A stretch of 64,000 bases of DNA. It comes from Bolinopsis microptera (taxonomy: Eukaryota; Ctenophora; Tentaculata; Lobata; Bolinopsidae). The stretch is taken from assembly GCF_026151205.1 (NCBI RefSeq), contig NC_087082.1, positions 13,487,865-13,551,864 on the forward strand. Direction: 5' to 3'. A program made the translations under genes and the position numbers. The notes beneath the pieces are model-generated. The model ran no database searches. It worked only from the letters and a program-made list of their open reading frames with translations, and was not told the origin of the DNA. Below are positions 30,747 to 43,500 of this stretch, piece after piece; within the stretch, counting starts at the first letter, position 1; each line of letters opens with the position of its first letter.

Positions 30747-32190
30747 GGTGTGTGAGCGAGTGAGGAATGTTTGATGATCTGTTACCTTGGTTACATGATG
30801 TGTGAACAGAAGTGCGTGTTTTAAGATACATTTCTTATACTACATGTCTGCTTCTCATTTCGTCCATAGTTTTCTGTGTGCTTCTTTTATGTGTTTGCTA
30901 TTTTGAAATAGCATGAATGTTGTGACAATGGGATGAAAAGGTGACAGTACGAATATTACCAGAGTGGCTTAGTTTTGGTTACCATTATTACCAGTTTCGA
31001 TTTCAATTACTCTTCTTTTTCTTTTGAGACTCGCTGATTCCAACTGCTATATGGCAACTCATCACGAGTTTATTAATGCTAAGTGCAGCTGATTCCAAAT
31101 TAAATTACTCACGCTCTATACAAGAGCATCAGAATATAAATGTTACTCGTGAGTCCTGATTTGTGAGTATCTTCAGCATATGTCGTATTGACATTGTTTT
31201 AACACACTTTAAACTATCATGTATTACATCACACTGCAGACATCAGCTTCTTTGATATCTTTGTTTGAGTAATAGAATAGTTGAATTAGGACTCCGAGTG
31301 ACTGGATTGTTCACCGCATACAAATAAAAACATTTCCCGGTCTCCTCCGCCTGATCTAATAGGAATGAGGAATGTGCCTTGTGGGCCCTTGTGATAAGTC
31401 GTGAGAATGTGACTATTGTACTTGCAGCAGTTTTTTAAAAGTTTTTTTTGAGAGGCTGTGTCTGGGTTGCCCACGAGAGGATAGCATGTGGATGCTTTGC
31501 CTACCTCTGGGGTATGGCAGTTCTATGGGAGGATGCCGGGGGAATCGGAATGTGTAATGTAGGATGATGGTAAGTTTTGTAAGATGTGTCGTCTATGAAC
31601 GCTCAAGTGGCAACTGGGTGTGGAAGAGAAAGGTGAACCAAAACGATGTGTGAGTAGTCGCTATGTCACACCAGTCTGGTCCAGCTCCTCTGGCACAATT
31701 AAGCGTTTCGGTTTGGTGCGGTTTGCGAAATTTACAATAGTGGAGATGTGTTGGTTGTCGAATATGTCATTGACGGAGAGGTATTAGTTGGCCTGTGGTG
31801 TTACCACTCCCCTACTCCTAGGTGTTCCGACGCTTTTCGGATTTGGACCAGTGTGTTTTCTAAACACACTGCTTTAAACTAGAATCTTCTAGGATGTTCA
31901 GAACGTGACTTATTTGCGGAAAACCAAAGTGGTAAAAAGGTGGTAAAAAAGTGGTAATTGTGGATTTTCCTGAAGCCAGCAATTTTGGGAACTCTCTGGA
32001 ATGACTCCTGGGACCTGTCCCGACCATTTCCCGTTAAAATCGCTTTGTTGCGAATTTTGTCCGACAAAAAGACTTATTGATAAATATAACGATAAAGTTT
32101 ATAATTGTGCCATTTTTATTCGTGCCTGATTCATGCCTGACAAATAATAATATGAATAACATAATTGTGGGTATACAGTCCATTCGCAAT
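30744..32190. other. Intergenic stretch without a supported gene
   Basis: Only short, composition-driven open frames. No splice-supported exon was seen. Confidence 0.5.
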
Positions 32191-32242
32191 GCTGTATCCA
32201 CATTCCACACCTTAAACCTACACCACTTTTTCAGATCCAGAA

Positions 32243-33463
32243 ATGGCAATTCCGACTGTGCATATGATACTGGCGGGATTTCTTATACAAGTTGCCGTGA
32301 CAAAGATAATATCGAGAAATATTTATCTACCCGAAAAAATGCATTTTGTATTCTTTTGGGCTATCTGTTTCGGGTTGTCTTCAGTGGTGACGTTTTTGAC
32401 GAACATTAAAACGAAAAAAAATGTGATGTATACATTTTTTGTATCTCTCATTCTCAACCTTCATGGAGATTATCTTGGATTTTATACAGCGTTTTCCACT
32501 GTCACACAACTATCTGGGGATATAAATAGCTCCTACATTAGGTCCTACCAGGACGAATCGCTTGGCTACTACAGATTCATCGCAACGAGCAAATTTTACT
32601 ACATGTTGGGGTCGATACCGGTCATGGGAGTAGCTTGTATGATGATGTTTGGACACATCACCTGCGTGAAAAGCAAATCATCTTACGAAAATAACAATAT
32701 GCCTGACCCAGAAATAATTCTTTTCGGGGTTTTTGTTCAGTGTCTTATTGCAAAGTCTATTTACATTGGAGGATTTGACAAATTTTGCCAAGAAAAAGCA
32801 ATTGGATTCTGGCTAGTTCTGTTGGTAATTTCAATAATCGTCACCATCTTATCCTCCGCTGTCATGCACAAACGAGTACTTCGATCATTGTTTACATTTG
32901 TCGGCTCATTTGTCATCAACTTTAGCACAGGACTAACAGGCGACTGGTTAGTTTCCTGTTCACTTTTTAGATCTTACACGATAAACGAGTATGAGATAAA
33001 TGATGTTTTATACTCGGGTTTTGCATTTACTGACACTGTTACGGAATACGATAATGCCACGGTAGCCATTAATGTTATAGCTGCTCTGGTTCTCACTATC
33101 ATGTATCTGAAGAAGAAGGAACACTCAAGAAGAAACTCCTCTGATGAAGAAACTGCCGAAAATACAAGAGCTCAAAACCCAACAATTCAAAATCCTGAAC
33201 CCGTTGCTGCTGATCCTTTTGTTGATCCTTCAGCTTCTTCATACCCAATGCAAGCATCCTGCCCTCCGCAAGTATCATACCCTCCGCAAGCATCCTATCT
33301 TCCACCAACATCCTACCCTCCTCCACCATCTTACCCTTCTCCACAAGCATCCTACCCTCCGCAAGCATCCTGCCCTCCGCAAGCATCCCACCCACCACAA
33401 GCATCTCACCCTCCGCAAACATCCTACAATGATCCTCCTCCTGCTTACTCAACCGTTACATGA
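32243..33463 (+). CDS. Multi-pass membrane protein with PPQAS-repeat tail, paralogue 1
   Basis: The 406-residue frame starts at ATG 32243, just after a ctttttcag tag conserved in both paralogues (possible acceptor of a 5' UTR exon). About eight hydrophobic segments lie at residues 3-22, 34-52, 61-85, 121-140, 157-176, 187-207, 215-232 and 273-289. A cytosolic-type tail follows: basic KKKEHSRRNSS, an acidic stretch, then SYPPQAS-like repeats (331-395), ending in PPPAYSTVT. PPAY fits the PPxY ligand of WW domains (for example NEDD4-type ligases); this is inference. The tail resembles in style the PPQGY repeats of cephalopod rhodopsin, but no receptor family was recognised. A tandem copy lies 2,043 bases downstream. 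Confidence 0.8.
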   Translation: MAIPTVHMILAGFLIQVAVTKIISRNIYLPEKMHFVFFWAICFGLSSVVTFLTNIKTKKNVMYTFFVSLILNLHGDYLGFYTAFSTVTQLSGDINSSYIRSYQDESLGYYRFIATSKFYYMLGSIPVMGVACMMMFGHITCVKSKSSYENNNMPDPEIILFGVFVQCLIAKSIYIGGFDKFCQEKAIGFWLVLLVISIIVTILSSAVMHKRVLRSLFTFVGSFVINFSTGLTGDWLVSCSLFRSYTINEYEINDVLYSGFAFTDTVTEYDNATVAINVIAALVLTIMYLKKKEHSRRNSSDEETAENTRAQNPTIQNPEPVAADPFVDPSASSYPMQASCPPQVSYPPQASYLPPTSYPPPPSYPSPQASYPPQASCPPQASHPPQASHPPQTSYNDPPPAYSTVT

Positions 33464-34200
33464 TCAATCAAGTGACCAGGTTAATGCAAGCTCGTAGGTT
33501 GCTCTCTTCAGCGATGGAATTGACTTATCTTTGGTAGTTGATTTACAGCATATTGACTGATAATATTCTGCACTAAAAGACTTAAATACAGTTTAGGAGC
33601 CTTCCACATAACTTGATCGTAGATTTATCCATCTACATCAAGAATAGTGTAAACATCAAGAATAGAGTTATCTATCTACATCAAGAATAGTGTAAACATC
33701 AAGAATAATATAAATGAATTACTGTCACTAGCGTAAATTATAAATTTTTTATTTTAATCCGAACAATTTTGTTCCAATTTCTATGAAAAAAAAAACACTC
33801 TCTGTCAGTTATTTTTAGAATCAATTTACAATTTTTCTGTTTATTTTAAAACTGTATCAGAAGCTCAATTTGACTTTTTAACAAAGTTTAGATATGTTTC
33901 CTTATCAAAGGGTAGTTTATGCATGGCCTCATATGTAGAGAATGATATCTAAGTATTTAATCTTAATATAATTTTACAGACGGTATTCTGATTAACATTC
34001 AATTTCTTATTCCCGGATGGCTTCAACTAAAGTCACACTTTCACACAGTATTATCGACAGTTTTCCTCACCTTAACTTCACAGTTCACACCAATTTTATA
34101 ACACCTCCCTCACAAATTCCTTCCACTTATAGACCTTCAAAGTAGCAACCTTCATCCTAACACAAGCCTAACAGCAACCAATCACAGATCATAAGCACAT
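33464..34200. other. Spacer between the tandem paralogues
   Basis: AT-rich, without a coding signal. Contains the repeated word catcaagaatagtgtaaaca near 33640-33710. The duplicated block restarts near 34212 (attgtgggtatacagtcca). Confidence 0.5.
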
Positions 34201-34285
34201 ATCACGTGAACTAATTGTGGGTATACAGTCCATTTGCAATGCTGTATCCATACCTTAAACCTACACCACTTTTTCAGATCCAGAA

Positions 34286-35470
34286 ATGGCATTTCCGACT
34301 GTGCATATGATACTGGCGGGATTTCTTATACAAGTTGCCGTGACAAAGATAATATCGAGAAATATTTCTCTACCCGAAAAATTGCACTTTGGAATCTTTT
34401 GGGCTATCTGTTTCGGGCTGTCTTCAGTGGTGACGTTTTTGACGAACATTAAAACGAAAAAAAATGTGATGTATACATTTTTTGTATCTCTCATTCTCAA
34501 CCTTCATGGAGATTATCTTGGATTTTATACAGCGTTTTCCACTGTCACACAACTATCTGGGGATATAAATAGCTCCTACATTAGGTCCTACCAGGACGAA
34601 TCGCTTGGCTACTACAGATTCATCGCAAAGAGCAGATCTGACTACATGTGGGGGTCGTCACCGGTCATGGCAGTAGCTTGTATGATGATGTTTGGACACA
34701 TCACCTGCGTAAAAAGTAAATCATCTTACGAAAATAACAATATGCCTGATCCAGAAATGATTATTTTCGGGGTTTTTGTTCAGTGTCTTATTGCAAAGTC
34801 TATTTACATTGGAGGATTTGACAAATTTTGCCAAGAAAAAGCAATTGGATTCTGGCTAGTTCTGTTGGTAATATCAATAATCGTCACCATCTTATCCTCC
34901 GCTGTCATGCACAAACGAGTACTTCGATCATTGTTTACATTTGTCGGCTCATTTGTCATCAACTTTAGCACAGGACTAACAGGCGACTGGTTAGTTTCCT
35001 GTTCACTTTTGAGATCTTACACGATAAACGAGTATGAGATAAATGATGTTTTATACTCGGGTTTTGCATTTACTGACACTGTTACGGAATACGATAATGC
35101 CACGGTAGCCATTAATGTTATAGCTGCTCTGGTTCTCACTATCATGTATCTGAAGAAGAAGGAACACTCAAGAAGAAACTCCTCTGATGAAGAAACTGCC
35201 GAAAATACAAGAGCTCAAAACCCAACAATTCAAAATCCTGAACCCGTTGCTGCTGATCCTTTTGTTGATCCTTCAGCTTCTTCATACCCAATGCAAGCAT
35301 CCTGCCCTCCGCAAGTATCATACCCTCCGCAAGCATCCTATCTTCCACCAACATCCTACCCTCCTCCGCAAGCATCTTACCCTCCGCAAGCATCTTACCC
35401 ACCACAAGCATCTCACCCTCCGCAAGCATCCTACAATGATCCTCCTCCTGCTTACTCAACCGTTACATGA
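34286..35470 (+). CDS. Multi-pass membrane protein with PPQAS-repeat tail, paralogue 2
   Basis: This 394-residue frame is nearly identical to paralogue 1 over the membrane region. Differences cluster at the start (FPTVHM, SLPEKLHFGIF) and at SRSDYMWGSSPVMA. The tail is 12 residues shorter because it has fewer proline repeats, but the PPPAYSTVT end is unchanged. About 75 bases of 5' flank, including the ctttttcag tag, and some 3' flank are also shared, so the duplication covered a whole unit at DNA level. Both copies are intact. Confidence 0.8.
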   Translation: MAFPTVHMILAGFLIQVAVTKIISRNISLPEKLHFGIFWAICFGLSSVVTFLTNIKTKKNVMYTFFVSLILNLHGDYLGFYTAFSTVTQLSGDINSSYIRSYQDESLGYYRFIAKSRSDYMWGSSPVMAVACMMMFGHITCVKSKSSYENNNMPDPEMIIFGVFVQCLIAKSIYIGGFDKFCQEKAIGFWLVLLVISIIVTILSSAVMHKRVLRSLFTFVGSFVINFSTGLTGDWLVSCSLLRSYTINEYEINDVLYSGFAFTDTVTEYDNATVAINVIAALVLTIMYLKKKEHSRRNSSDEETAENTRAQNPTIQNPEPVAADPFVDPSASSYPMQASCPPQVSYPPQASYLPPTSYPPPQASYPPQASYPPQASHPPQASYNDPPPAYSTVT

Positions 35471-35504
35471 TCAATCAAGTGACCAGGTTAATGCAAGCTC
35501 GTAG

Positions 35505-37543
35505 GTTGCTCTCTTCAGCGATGGAATGAACTTACCTATCATGGCTATGATATAAGTTGATTAACTGCAGCATATAGACTGATAAAATGCTGCACTAAAA
35601 GACTTGTATACAGTATTATAGGAGCCTTCAACATAACTTGATCGTAGATTTATCCATCTACATCAAGACTAATGTAAATGAATTACTGTCACTAGTGTGT
35701 ATTATAGATTTTGTTATTTAGTTCGAACAATTTCGTTCCTTTCTATGAAGAAACACTCTCATAAAACTAATTTCCTGTTCAATTAGTCTTCTGTTATAAT
35801 TTTATTCTATTTGCTAACGTATTACTATGGTTTTTGTTGAATAATAAAAATTGATATTACCTTGTTTAAATAAATAGGTAGTAGATATTTGCCCACCAAT
35901 TAAACTTTAATTTAAATCGATCGAGAATTAATCAATTAATATGTTCCGTCGTGTTTGCTCCTCAAACTCGAAAGAACACGGTAGTCGGTAGATCAAATAA
36001 ATCGATTCGCTATACCCATGTTAATATTGTAACACATTATAAGTTTGATGTTACTCCGTCGTGTGTAAGATGTATACTGGATGATAGTATATAATGAACA
36101 GTGGTAATGACTAATGGGTCGTCCAATCAGAGAACACATTTAAGATGTCCGTAATATATGCAGAATATGCAGAATATACATTTACAAATTATACTTGGTA
36201 ACATAATCATTAGTTCATCAGGTTCTATTACACACCTTTAAGCTCTTAGGTATAATGTTTTCATCTGTTAACATTTTGTGCCAACATTCTGTTCCTAGTC
36301 TTCATCACTTTACAGCTTTAAGTGTAACACCTCATTATCGCAGTTATGACTTACAACTACAAGCCTCTGTACAGTTCTAATCGCTAATATGATCAGTGAT
36401 CTTACAGTTTTACTGTATCCACACAGAGTACATGAGTGTTCACTGTTCAGGGTATCCGTTTACAACATCACAGACTGGAGCAAAATATGTAGATATGTTT
36501 TACGTCTTACTTTGGACCTCCTCTCTTTTCCCGTCATGGTTATTGATGTACATGTTAATTATAGCTCAATTTAATTGTATTTGTAATCATTGTACCGGCT
36601 TTATAGAACGTTTCGTTAAATATTATAATACATCGAATATAATTTATATTTGATTGATATCATCGCTTCAGCTCGTTGATCATCATGCTGCCTTTTATTT
36701 ACTACATCGTGATTTTTTGATATCTATTATGGTCTAAGGGCTTTTCGTCCGATTGATAAATTGATACAGTTACATGACCCTTTTTTAGATGATTTATAGG
36801 TATAGTATGTCGTAATCGGAATATTTTTAGTTTCTTGGATTTAAAAATGTTTGGTATCATGGTATATAATAGTTCTAGCCATGCTAAACTCAGAACACAC
36901 TGCCGTAATTCTGGGAAAACTTTCATTGTTGGAATACCATGTTTTAAAAACCGCCTTGCAACAAAATAATTGTCCGAAAAAAAAACGGCGTTATTTTGTT
37001 GAAATTTGGGCTCAGCGTCGGACTGTTTTCAAAAGCTCATGATAAATTGTATTGAAATGATGCAACTGCATGGAAACTTCTGGAATCCATGTACAAATAC
37101 AACTTTTCCAAACGATAGCATAAAATATGGATAGTTTACACATATTATTATTCGTGTATTTGATAAACACAATAATTTGGGACAAGTCAGAAACACGCCT
37201 ACTCGCGTCTCGCACACATTTTGAAATATACATACATTGAAATACACATGTAACTCGAGCTACAAATTTTGCAAAACAACCGGAGTTTCAGTGAAACATA
37301 CTTTACGGTTGAATTTCAACATTAAACTTAAAAATACTGGTAGGTCCTCCCGTAGTCTATACAGACTTGTCTGTCAGAAAATCACTAAATCCAAAATCCA
37401 CCATAACTTTATTTTTTATTTTTAGTCGTCTAAACCGCTAAACGATATAACAATTTGTTGTTATAAATTATAACAACAAATACAGCACAACAATGTATGC
37501 AGCATGATATAATAATAAAACAGCAAAACCGTGATCCTTGTGA
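35505..37543. other. Intergenic stretch of about 2 kb
   Basis: AT-rich with only short open frames. Probably includes the promoter of the next gene, but no clear TATA box or conserved element was seen. Confidence 0.5.
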
Positions 37544-40500
37544 ATGGCGGAAAGAGGTATCCTTGAATGGGTAAAATCTGAACTAACAATAGCTGAGGTC
37601 AACGATCTTTCTAGAGACTTTCGTGATGGTAACTAGTCACCATTCACCACTTTTAGTTTACTTTTGATCTATTTTAAATCATCTGGAGTTACCTATAATC
37701 TTATCAAGTAACCACTAACGTGACGTCACTTTATTAAAACATGACGGCTCAAAGTAAAAACAAAACTCTCTTTTCTTCAGGGACAGTACTGATGGAACTA
37801 GTAATCCTGCTGTTACCACACAACGAAACAGCAGTGTTAGAAGCACTAGAAACATTCAATGATAAACCCACTACAATCACTGACTCTCTGGGTAATATTA
37901 AATCTGTTCTGACCTGCCTTCAAGCTGATGGAACAGACCCTGCTGTTAAACCTCTCCAGATTTTCAGGTAATCAATTTGGTTGAAGATTCGGGGCGAATT
38001 GGTAAATAGTGCACAAAATTGCGGATAATTGCGAACATATATTGGTCTTCCAATGGTTGTGTGAAGCGTAGGTGACCCAAAGCGTTACCGCTGGATAGAG
38101 ACCCTGGATCTGCCTGCAGCAGCCAGAACCTCGAAAAAGGGTTACCCCGTTGGTGCCCTTTTCCAGTACCACATCGAACAGCAAGATGAAGCCTCTCCAC
38201 AACAAGTCCTATCCTGCTACCTCCTTGCGGTGAAGACTGGAAACTGGATGAACAGTGGTGATCTCCAGGCTAAGGGCAGCGAAGGGCGACGGGAGGCTCA
38301 CTGACCCCCGCGGATTTCAATTATTGGATCACATAATTGTCTCCTAACTCTAAACCTCAAGAGAAGAGAGGTGCAGAGAATCAGTGACTCCCCCGGCTGT
38401 GGAGTGAACAGTAGCTAAAGAGGTATTGGCCGTTTGCCTCTGACCTTGTTTCCACGACCCAGGTAAACTGGACCACGCTCTGGTAACAGGATCGGCCCCC
38501 CATGCCTGGGGTAACGAGGTAGTCAGGGGGAAGATTAGCTCCCGTAAAAGTGGAGCCCTGGCTCTCACTCTAATCTCCCTAAGCTTTGGGACAAAAGCGT
38601 ATAGTCATTTATTGGAAATGGTGAAGAAAGAAGAAATAATACAACGACAGGGCATCATCACAAAACCCACTCTTACTGATTGGTAGCAACATGTGTTCTA
38701 GCGGAAGTTGTTACTCACGTGGCCAAGATGGATAAGTCATTTAACGCTCAAGTGGCGCCCGGCGTTAAGTAGGTGACTCACTTTGCCTGATGTGCAGGGG
38801 ACTGCGCATGAGACACCAGCCATTGAAAAGTATGATGATGTCTTATAATAACACTAGGGTTAAAGTCCCTACCACTGATTTAGATGTCGGAGGGGACCGG
38901 AATGATGACTCTCTCACCCTAAAACTCCCTAGGAGAGGGGTGACAGATGATATGCCGGCTCCTTCACCCGGCACAAAAAATAACATAAAACACCAAAAAA
39001 AGGATGGGGATGCATTGGTTTCTTGTAGTGAGGTAGCTCTAGTAGGGACATTTAATGTCCGAACTGCTAGAGAAGGTTACAAGCGCCTTGAACTCGTGAC
39101 TCAGTTTCTGGAGAGTGGCATGGAGATCCTTGGGATCCAAGAACATAGGATTGTCCACCAGGAGCCGATCAAGATTGAAAAGTTCAAGGAGGGGGTTAGC
39201 TTGGTAACTGTTTCAGCATGGAGGAATGGAGCAGGAGCAGCCACTGGTGGAGTGGGCTTTCTGCTGACTAGAAGAGCATACAGCGCAATCAGCCTCATTA
39301 AACCCTATGGCTCAAGGGTGCTGAGTATCTCTTTCAACGGGAATCCCAGACTCACAATTATAACTGCTTATAGTCCGACCGAGGCAGCACTAGTTGAAGA
39401 AGCGGAGGATTTTCATAACACCCTTAGACAGGCTATGAACGATGTGCCAGCGCACCACCTGCTGATCACAGAGGGAGATATGAACGCCCGGCTTGGAAAG
39501 GTGAGTGAAGAAGATTCCCGTTGGTACTTTCATACTCGTACCAATCGGAATGGAGAGCTACTGAGAGACACTGCCCTGGAGTGCGATATGGAAATTACCA
39601 ATATCCGCTTCAGAAAGAAGGTCAACAAGAGGTGGACCTTCTTATCCGATGGGACACTTAACAAAGGTCAGATTGACTATATCCTCATACGGCGGAAGTG
39701 GAAAAACTCTTTAAAGAACACTGAAGTTTACAACACTTTTCAGTCGTTGGGATCTGATCACAGAGTTGTAGTGTGTAAGATCAAAGTTAGCTTTAGGAAA
39801 GGACACAGGCCTCCGATAAAAGTTAACTATGATTATAGTGCCCTGAAGTCGGATGGTGAGCTTCAAAAAAAGTATGCAATTGAAGTTCGGAATAGATTCT
39901 CTGGCCTGGTAGAGGAGGATGATGGGGCCACTGAAAGCTACGGGAAGCTTATGGTTGCTATTGAGGCGGCAAACAAGAGCCTTCTGCCAAAGAAGACTCG
40001 ACAAAAGCAGATTGACCCCTCAAGTGACCCAAGAGTGGACAGGGCAAGGAGGGGACTTTTCTTGGCCAAGGACCAGTACCATCAGGAGCCTTGCGAGGAG
40101 AAGAGAGAGGAAGTCGCCACAAAAAAGGATTTGTTAAAGGCCTGCTACAAAGAGGTAGAGGAGGAGATCCTGAAAGGAAAGATCAGGAAAGTTGAGGATA
40201 CTGCTGATCGTTGTAAGAACAAAGAAAGTTGGAAGCTTGTCAACGATATTTCAGGGAGGACAAATCCCAGCTGTGGACTCGTTGAAGGGGGCAGCTCAAC
40301 AGAACGTCTCGAGAACTGGAGGAAGCACTTCTCTGGATTACTTGGACAGCCACCCACAGTCCCTGACAATAATATTCCGATCAGGAATATACACCCTCCA
40401 CTGAATATAGAGGATGGCCCGTTCACCATTGAGGAACTACGTCTTGCCAAAAAGCAGATAGTAGAAGGTAAAGCTTATGGTGATGATGGTATCTCACCTG

Positions 40501-43500
40501 AAGTGATGAAGAGGGTGGACATTGATGACGTCATCCTGAAGTTCTGCAACGATGCACTATGTGATGGTCTCATGCCCGATCAATGGAAGCTCAGTAATAT
40601 TGTTCCTGTGCCAAAGAAAGGGGACCTCACTAAGACCGACAACTACAGAGGAATATCTCTGACATCGATAGTCAGTAAAACTCTGAACAAAATGTTGCTG
40701 AACAGGATGAAGCCAAGTCTTGAGGAAGTTTTAAGGGACAACCAGAATGGCTTTAGACCTGGGCGCTCTACAACATCGCACATTCTTGCTCTACGAAGAA
40801 TTATGGAGGGTGCTAGAGCCAAGAACCTAAAGGCCACCATGGTTTTCATTGATTTCAAGAAGGCGTTCGATAGTGTGCATAGAGGCTTGCTCATGAAGAT
40901 ACTGAAAGCATATGGCATACCAGAAGCCATAGTGCGGCTCATTGAGGGTATATATACAAGCACAAAGGCTAAAGTAGTTACAGCTGATGGTATAACAGAG
41001 ATTTTTGATATCCTGGCTGGAGTACTGCAAGGAGACACTCTTGCCCCGTACTTGTTCATTATCGTGATTGACTATATCATGACAGTGACTATAGACGATG
41101 ATGACTCGGACTCTGGGTTCACTCTCAGGCCTGCACGGAGTAGAAGGATTGGTGCCGAGAAGATCGCAGACGTCGAGTTTGCAGATGATGTTGCCCTTAT
41201 CACTGATACCATTGAAGGGGCAAAACTACTCCTGGACAGGCTTGAGAAAGCAGCACTGAGTGTTGGGCTAGCCATGAACGACACTAAAACTAAGCTCATG
41301 ACTCTGAACATGACAGAGGAGGCGAGTAGTCTCAATAGCTGTGGTGGAAACCAGCTGGAAAAGGTGACAGACTTTGTTTACCTTGGAGCATGGATAGCAA
41401 CAACAGAGAGGGACCTGCGGGTCAGAAAAGCTAAGGCTTGGGCAGCCTGCCACAAGTTAAAGAAGATGTGGAAGTCTGACCTTAGAAGAGGACTAAAGAT
41501 CCGTCTATTTGTTGCTACTGTGGAGTCAATACTTCTTTATGGTTCTGAAACGTGGACGTTGACAGAGCAATTGAAGAAACGCATTGATGGCTGCTACACC
41601 AGAATGCTAAGGATGGCACTAAATGTGGATTGGAAGCAGCGCAAAACCAATAAAGAAGTCTATGGCAACCTACCAAGAGCAACCATGAAGATCCAAGAGC
41701 GCAGGATGCGACTAGCAGGCCATATCCACCGGCACCCAGAACTAGTCGCAAACCGCTTGCTACTCTGGGAACCAACTCATGGGGTGCGGAGTAGGGGGAG
41801 ACCAGCCATGACTTATGTCGATAGCCTACGAGCTGACACGGGTCTCAACGACACTGGAGAAATGGGCGGACTTATGGCGGATAGAGTTTTATGGAGACAG
41901 CGCATCAATACTCGGACGCTGAAGCCGCCTTAAGTCAGTAAGTCATATTGTTGATGCTGTATAAACAGTACAAGGTCAACCGACGACACGATTTTAATAT
42001 CATTGAGATAATAATTTCAGAGGGGAAAAAGAATCTACAGCGAGAATTCTAGAAACATTGCGTGATAAATATGATAATGGAAATCCTGATCTATCTTCTT
42101 CAACCTCTAAGCAAGAAGTCGTCCCTCCTGACTTACCCATAAATACCGAGAACGATCATTTAGCAACTACCCCTCATATCCAAGAAGACATACGTGCAAA
42201 GGGATCATCACTTCGATCTAATAATGATATGCGTCAAATAGGTCAGTGCAGTTCTAGTACTATCGTAAGGAGAAGCTGATCAAATAAACGGTTTTTGATA
42301 TATATTTTTTGGATTTATAACAAAATATTTCAATAGTCATTTTAATACGTCATCATTTCATGTTGATGTTATACGTTCTCTCTTTCAGATCCACGTCAAT
42401 TTTTGGAAAATCACGACCGCATCATAATAAAAATAAAAGATAGTGACCCTCTCTGTGTCGACAAAGAAAGATTGACAAAAGATAGTCCAGTTTTTAGGTG
42501 GCTAATTGATGAACTTCGCTTTTACGAATTAGACATGGATGATTTTGAAGCTGATACGGTCGGGGTATTTCTAACATTGCTTGAAGACAGAAAAGTTGAC
42601 GATATTCAAGAAGATAAATTTAGGGAGCTCCATAAAATGTCTCGAGTTTACGAAGTTGAATGGTTAAGGAAGGAATGCTACAATTGGCTTGCCAGAAGAA
42701 TAATTAAGGATATAGTGGACGTTGACAAACTATTCGTATTCGAGGAATGCCTCTTTATCCTCAGAAAATGGGAGGAGAGGAATTTGATGAACATTCTGAT
42801 CGCCACAACAGCTTCTACTGATAACACTCCGTTCATTGCAAGGTATTTTGAAAACTTTGAAAAACTCGACTCAGTTCAGCTAAATCTGATGTTGACTCTA
42901 GGGGGAAGTAATTGTAAAGTTTTCCTTCAAACTGTTCAACAAAATCTGGACATTAAAAATCACCTGGAAGAAAACACCAACTATCTCTTGGAGAGAATGA
43001 ATCTGGCATTTTGCATTGAAACTAACAATGAACTTTACACCGAAGTGTTTGCCACTATATCCAATCTAACTGATATATCAATAGCTGACTTGAGATTTGC
43101 TTTTCAACTTTCAACAAAAACACAGAGATCGGTTATCTCGCGGAAAAAGATAAGAAACAATAACAGAGGGACTAAGGTGGTATTTAATGAAGAGAAATAC
43201 AAAGCATTGTATGATAAACTAAAAGGACTTGATGATATAACTGCTGCAATCAGCGATGATCAGATAAGATCAATGTACCTTGTAGTTGATCTAATAATTT
43301 GGTTTTTCTTCAGAATCCCATTGAACAGTGAGGAGTTAGAAACATTTTTCAGTAAATTCCTTGGTGTGTGTTGTAGTAAGAGAATACAGAAAGTTTCACG
43401 ACAGTATCTAGACATGATTACCTCTGCTCTGGAACATTCTCCATTACAACAAAGTGTGCACCTCATCCATGTTTTAGACATTATCAATAAAAATGAGATG

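Noticed and set aside
33099-33497. Frames overlapping the tail of membrane paralogue 1 on both strands
   Set aside because: Shadow frames of the proline repeats; the same shadows recur at 35142-35504 in paralogue 2.
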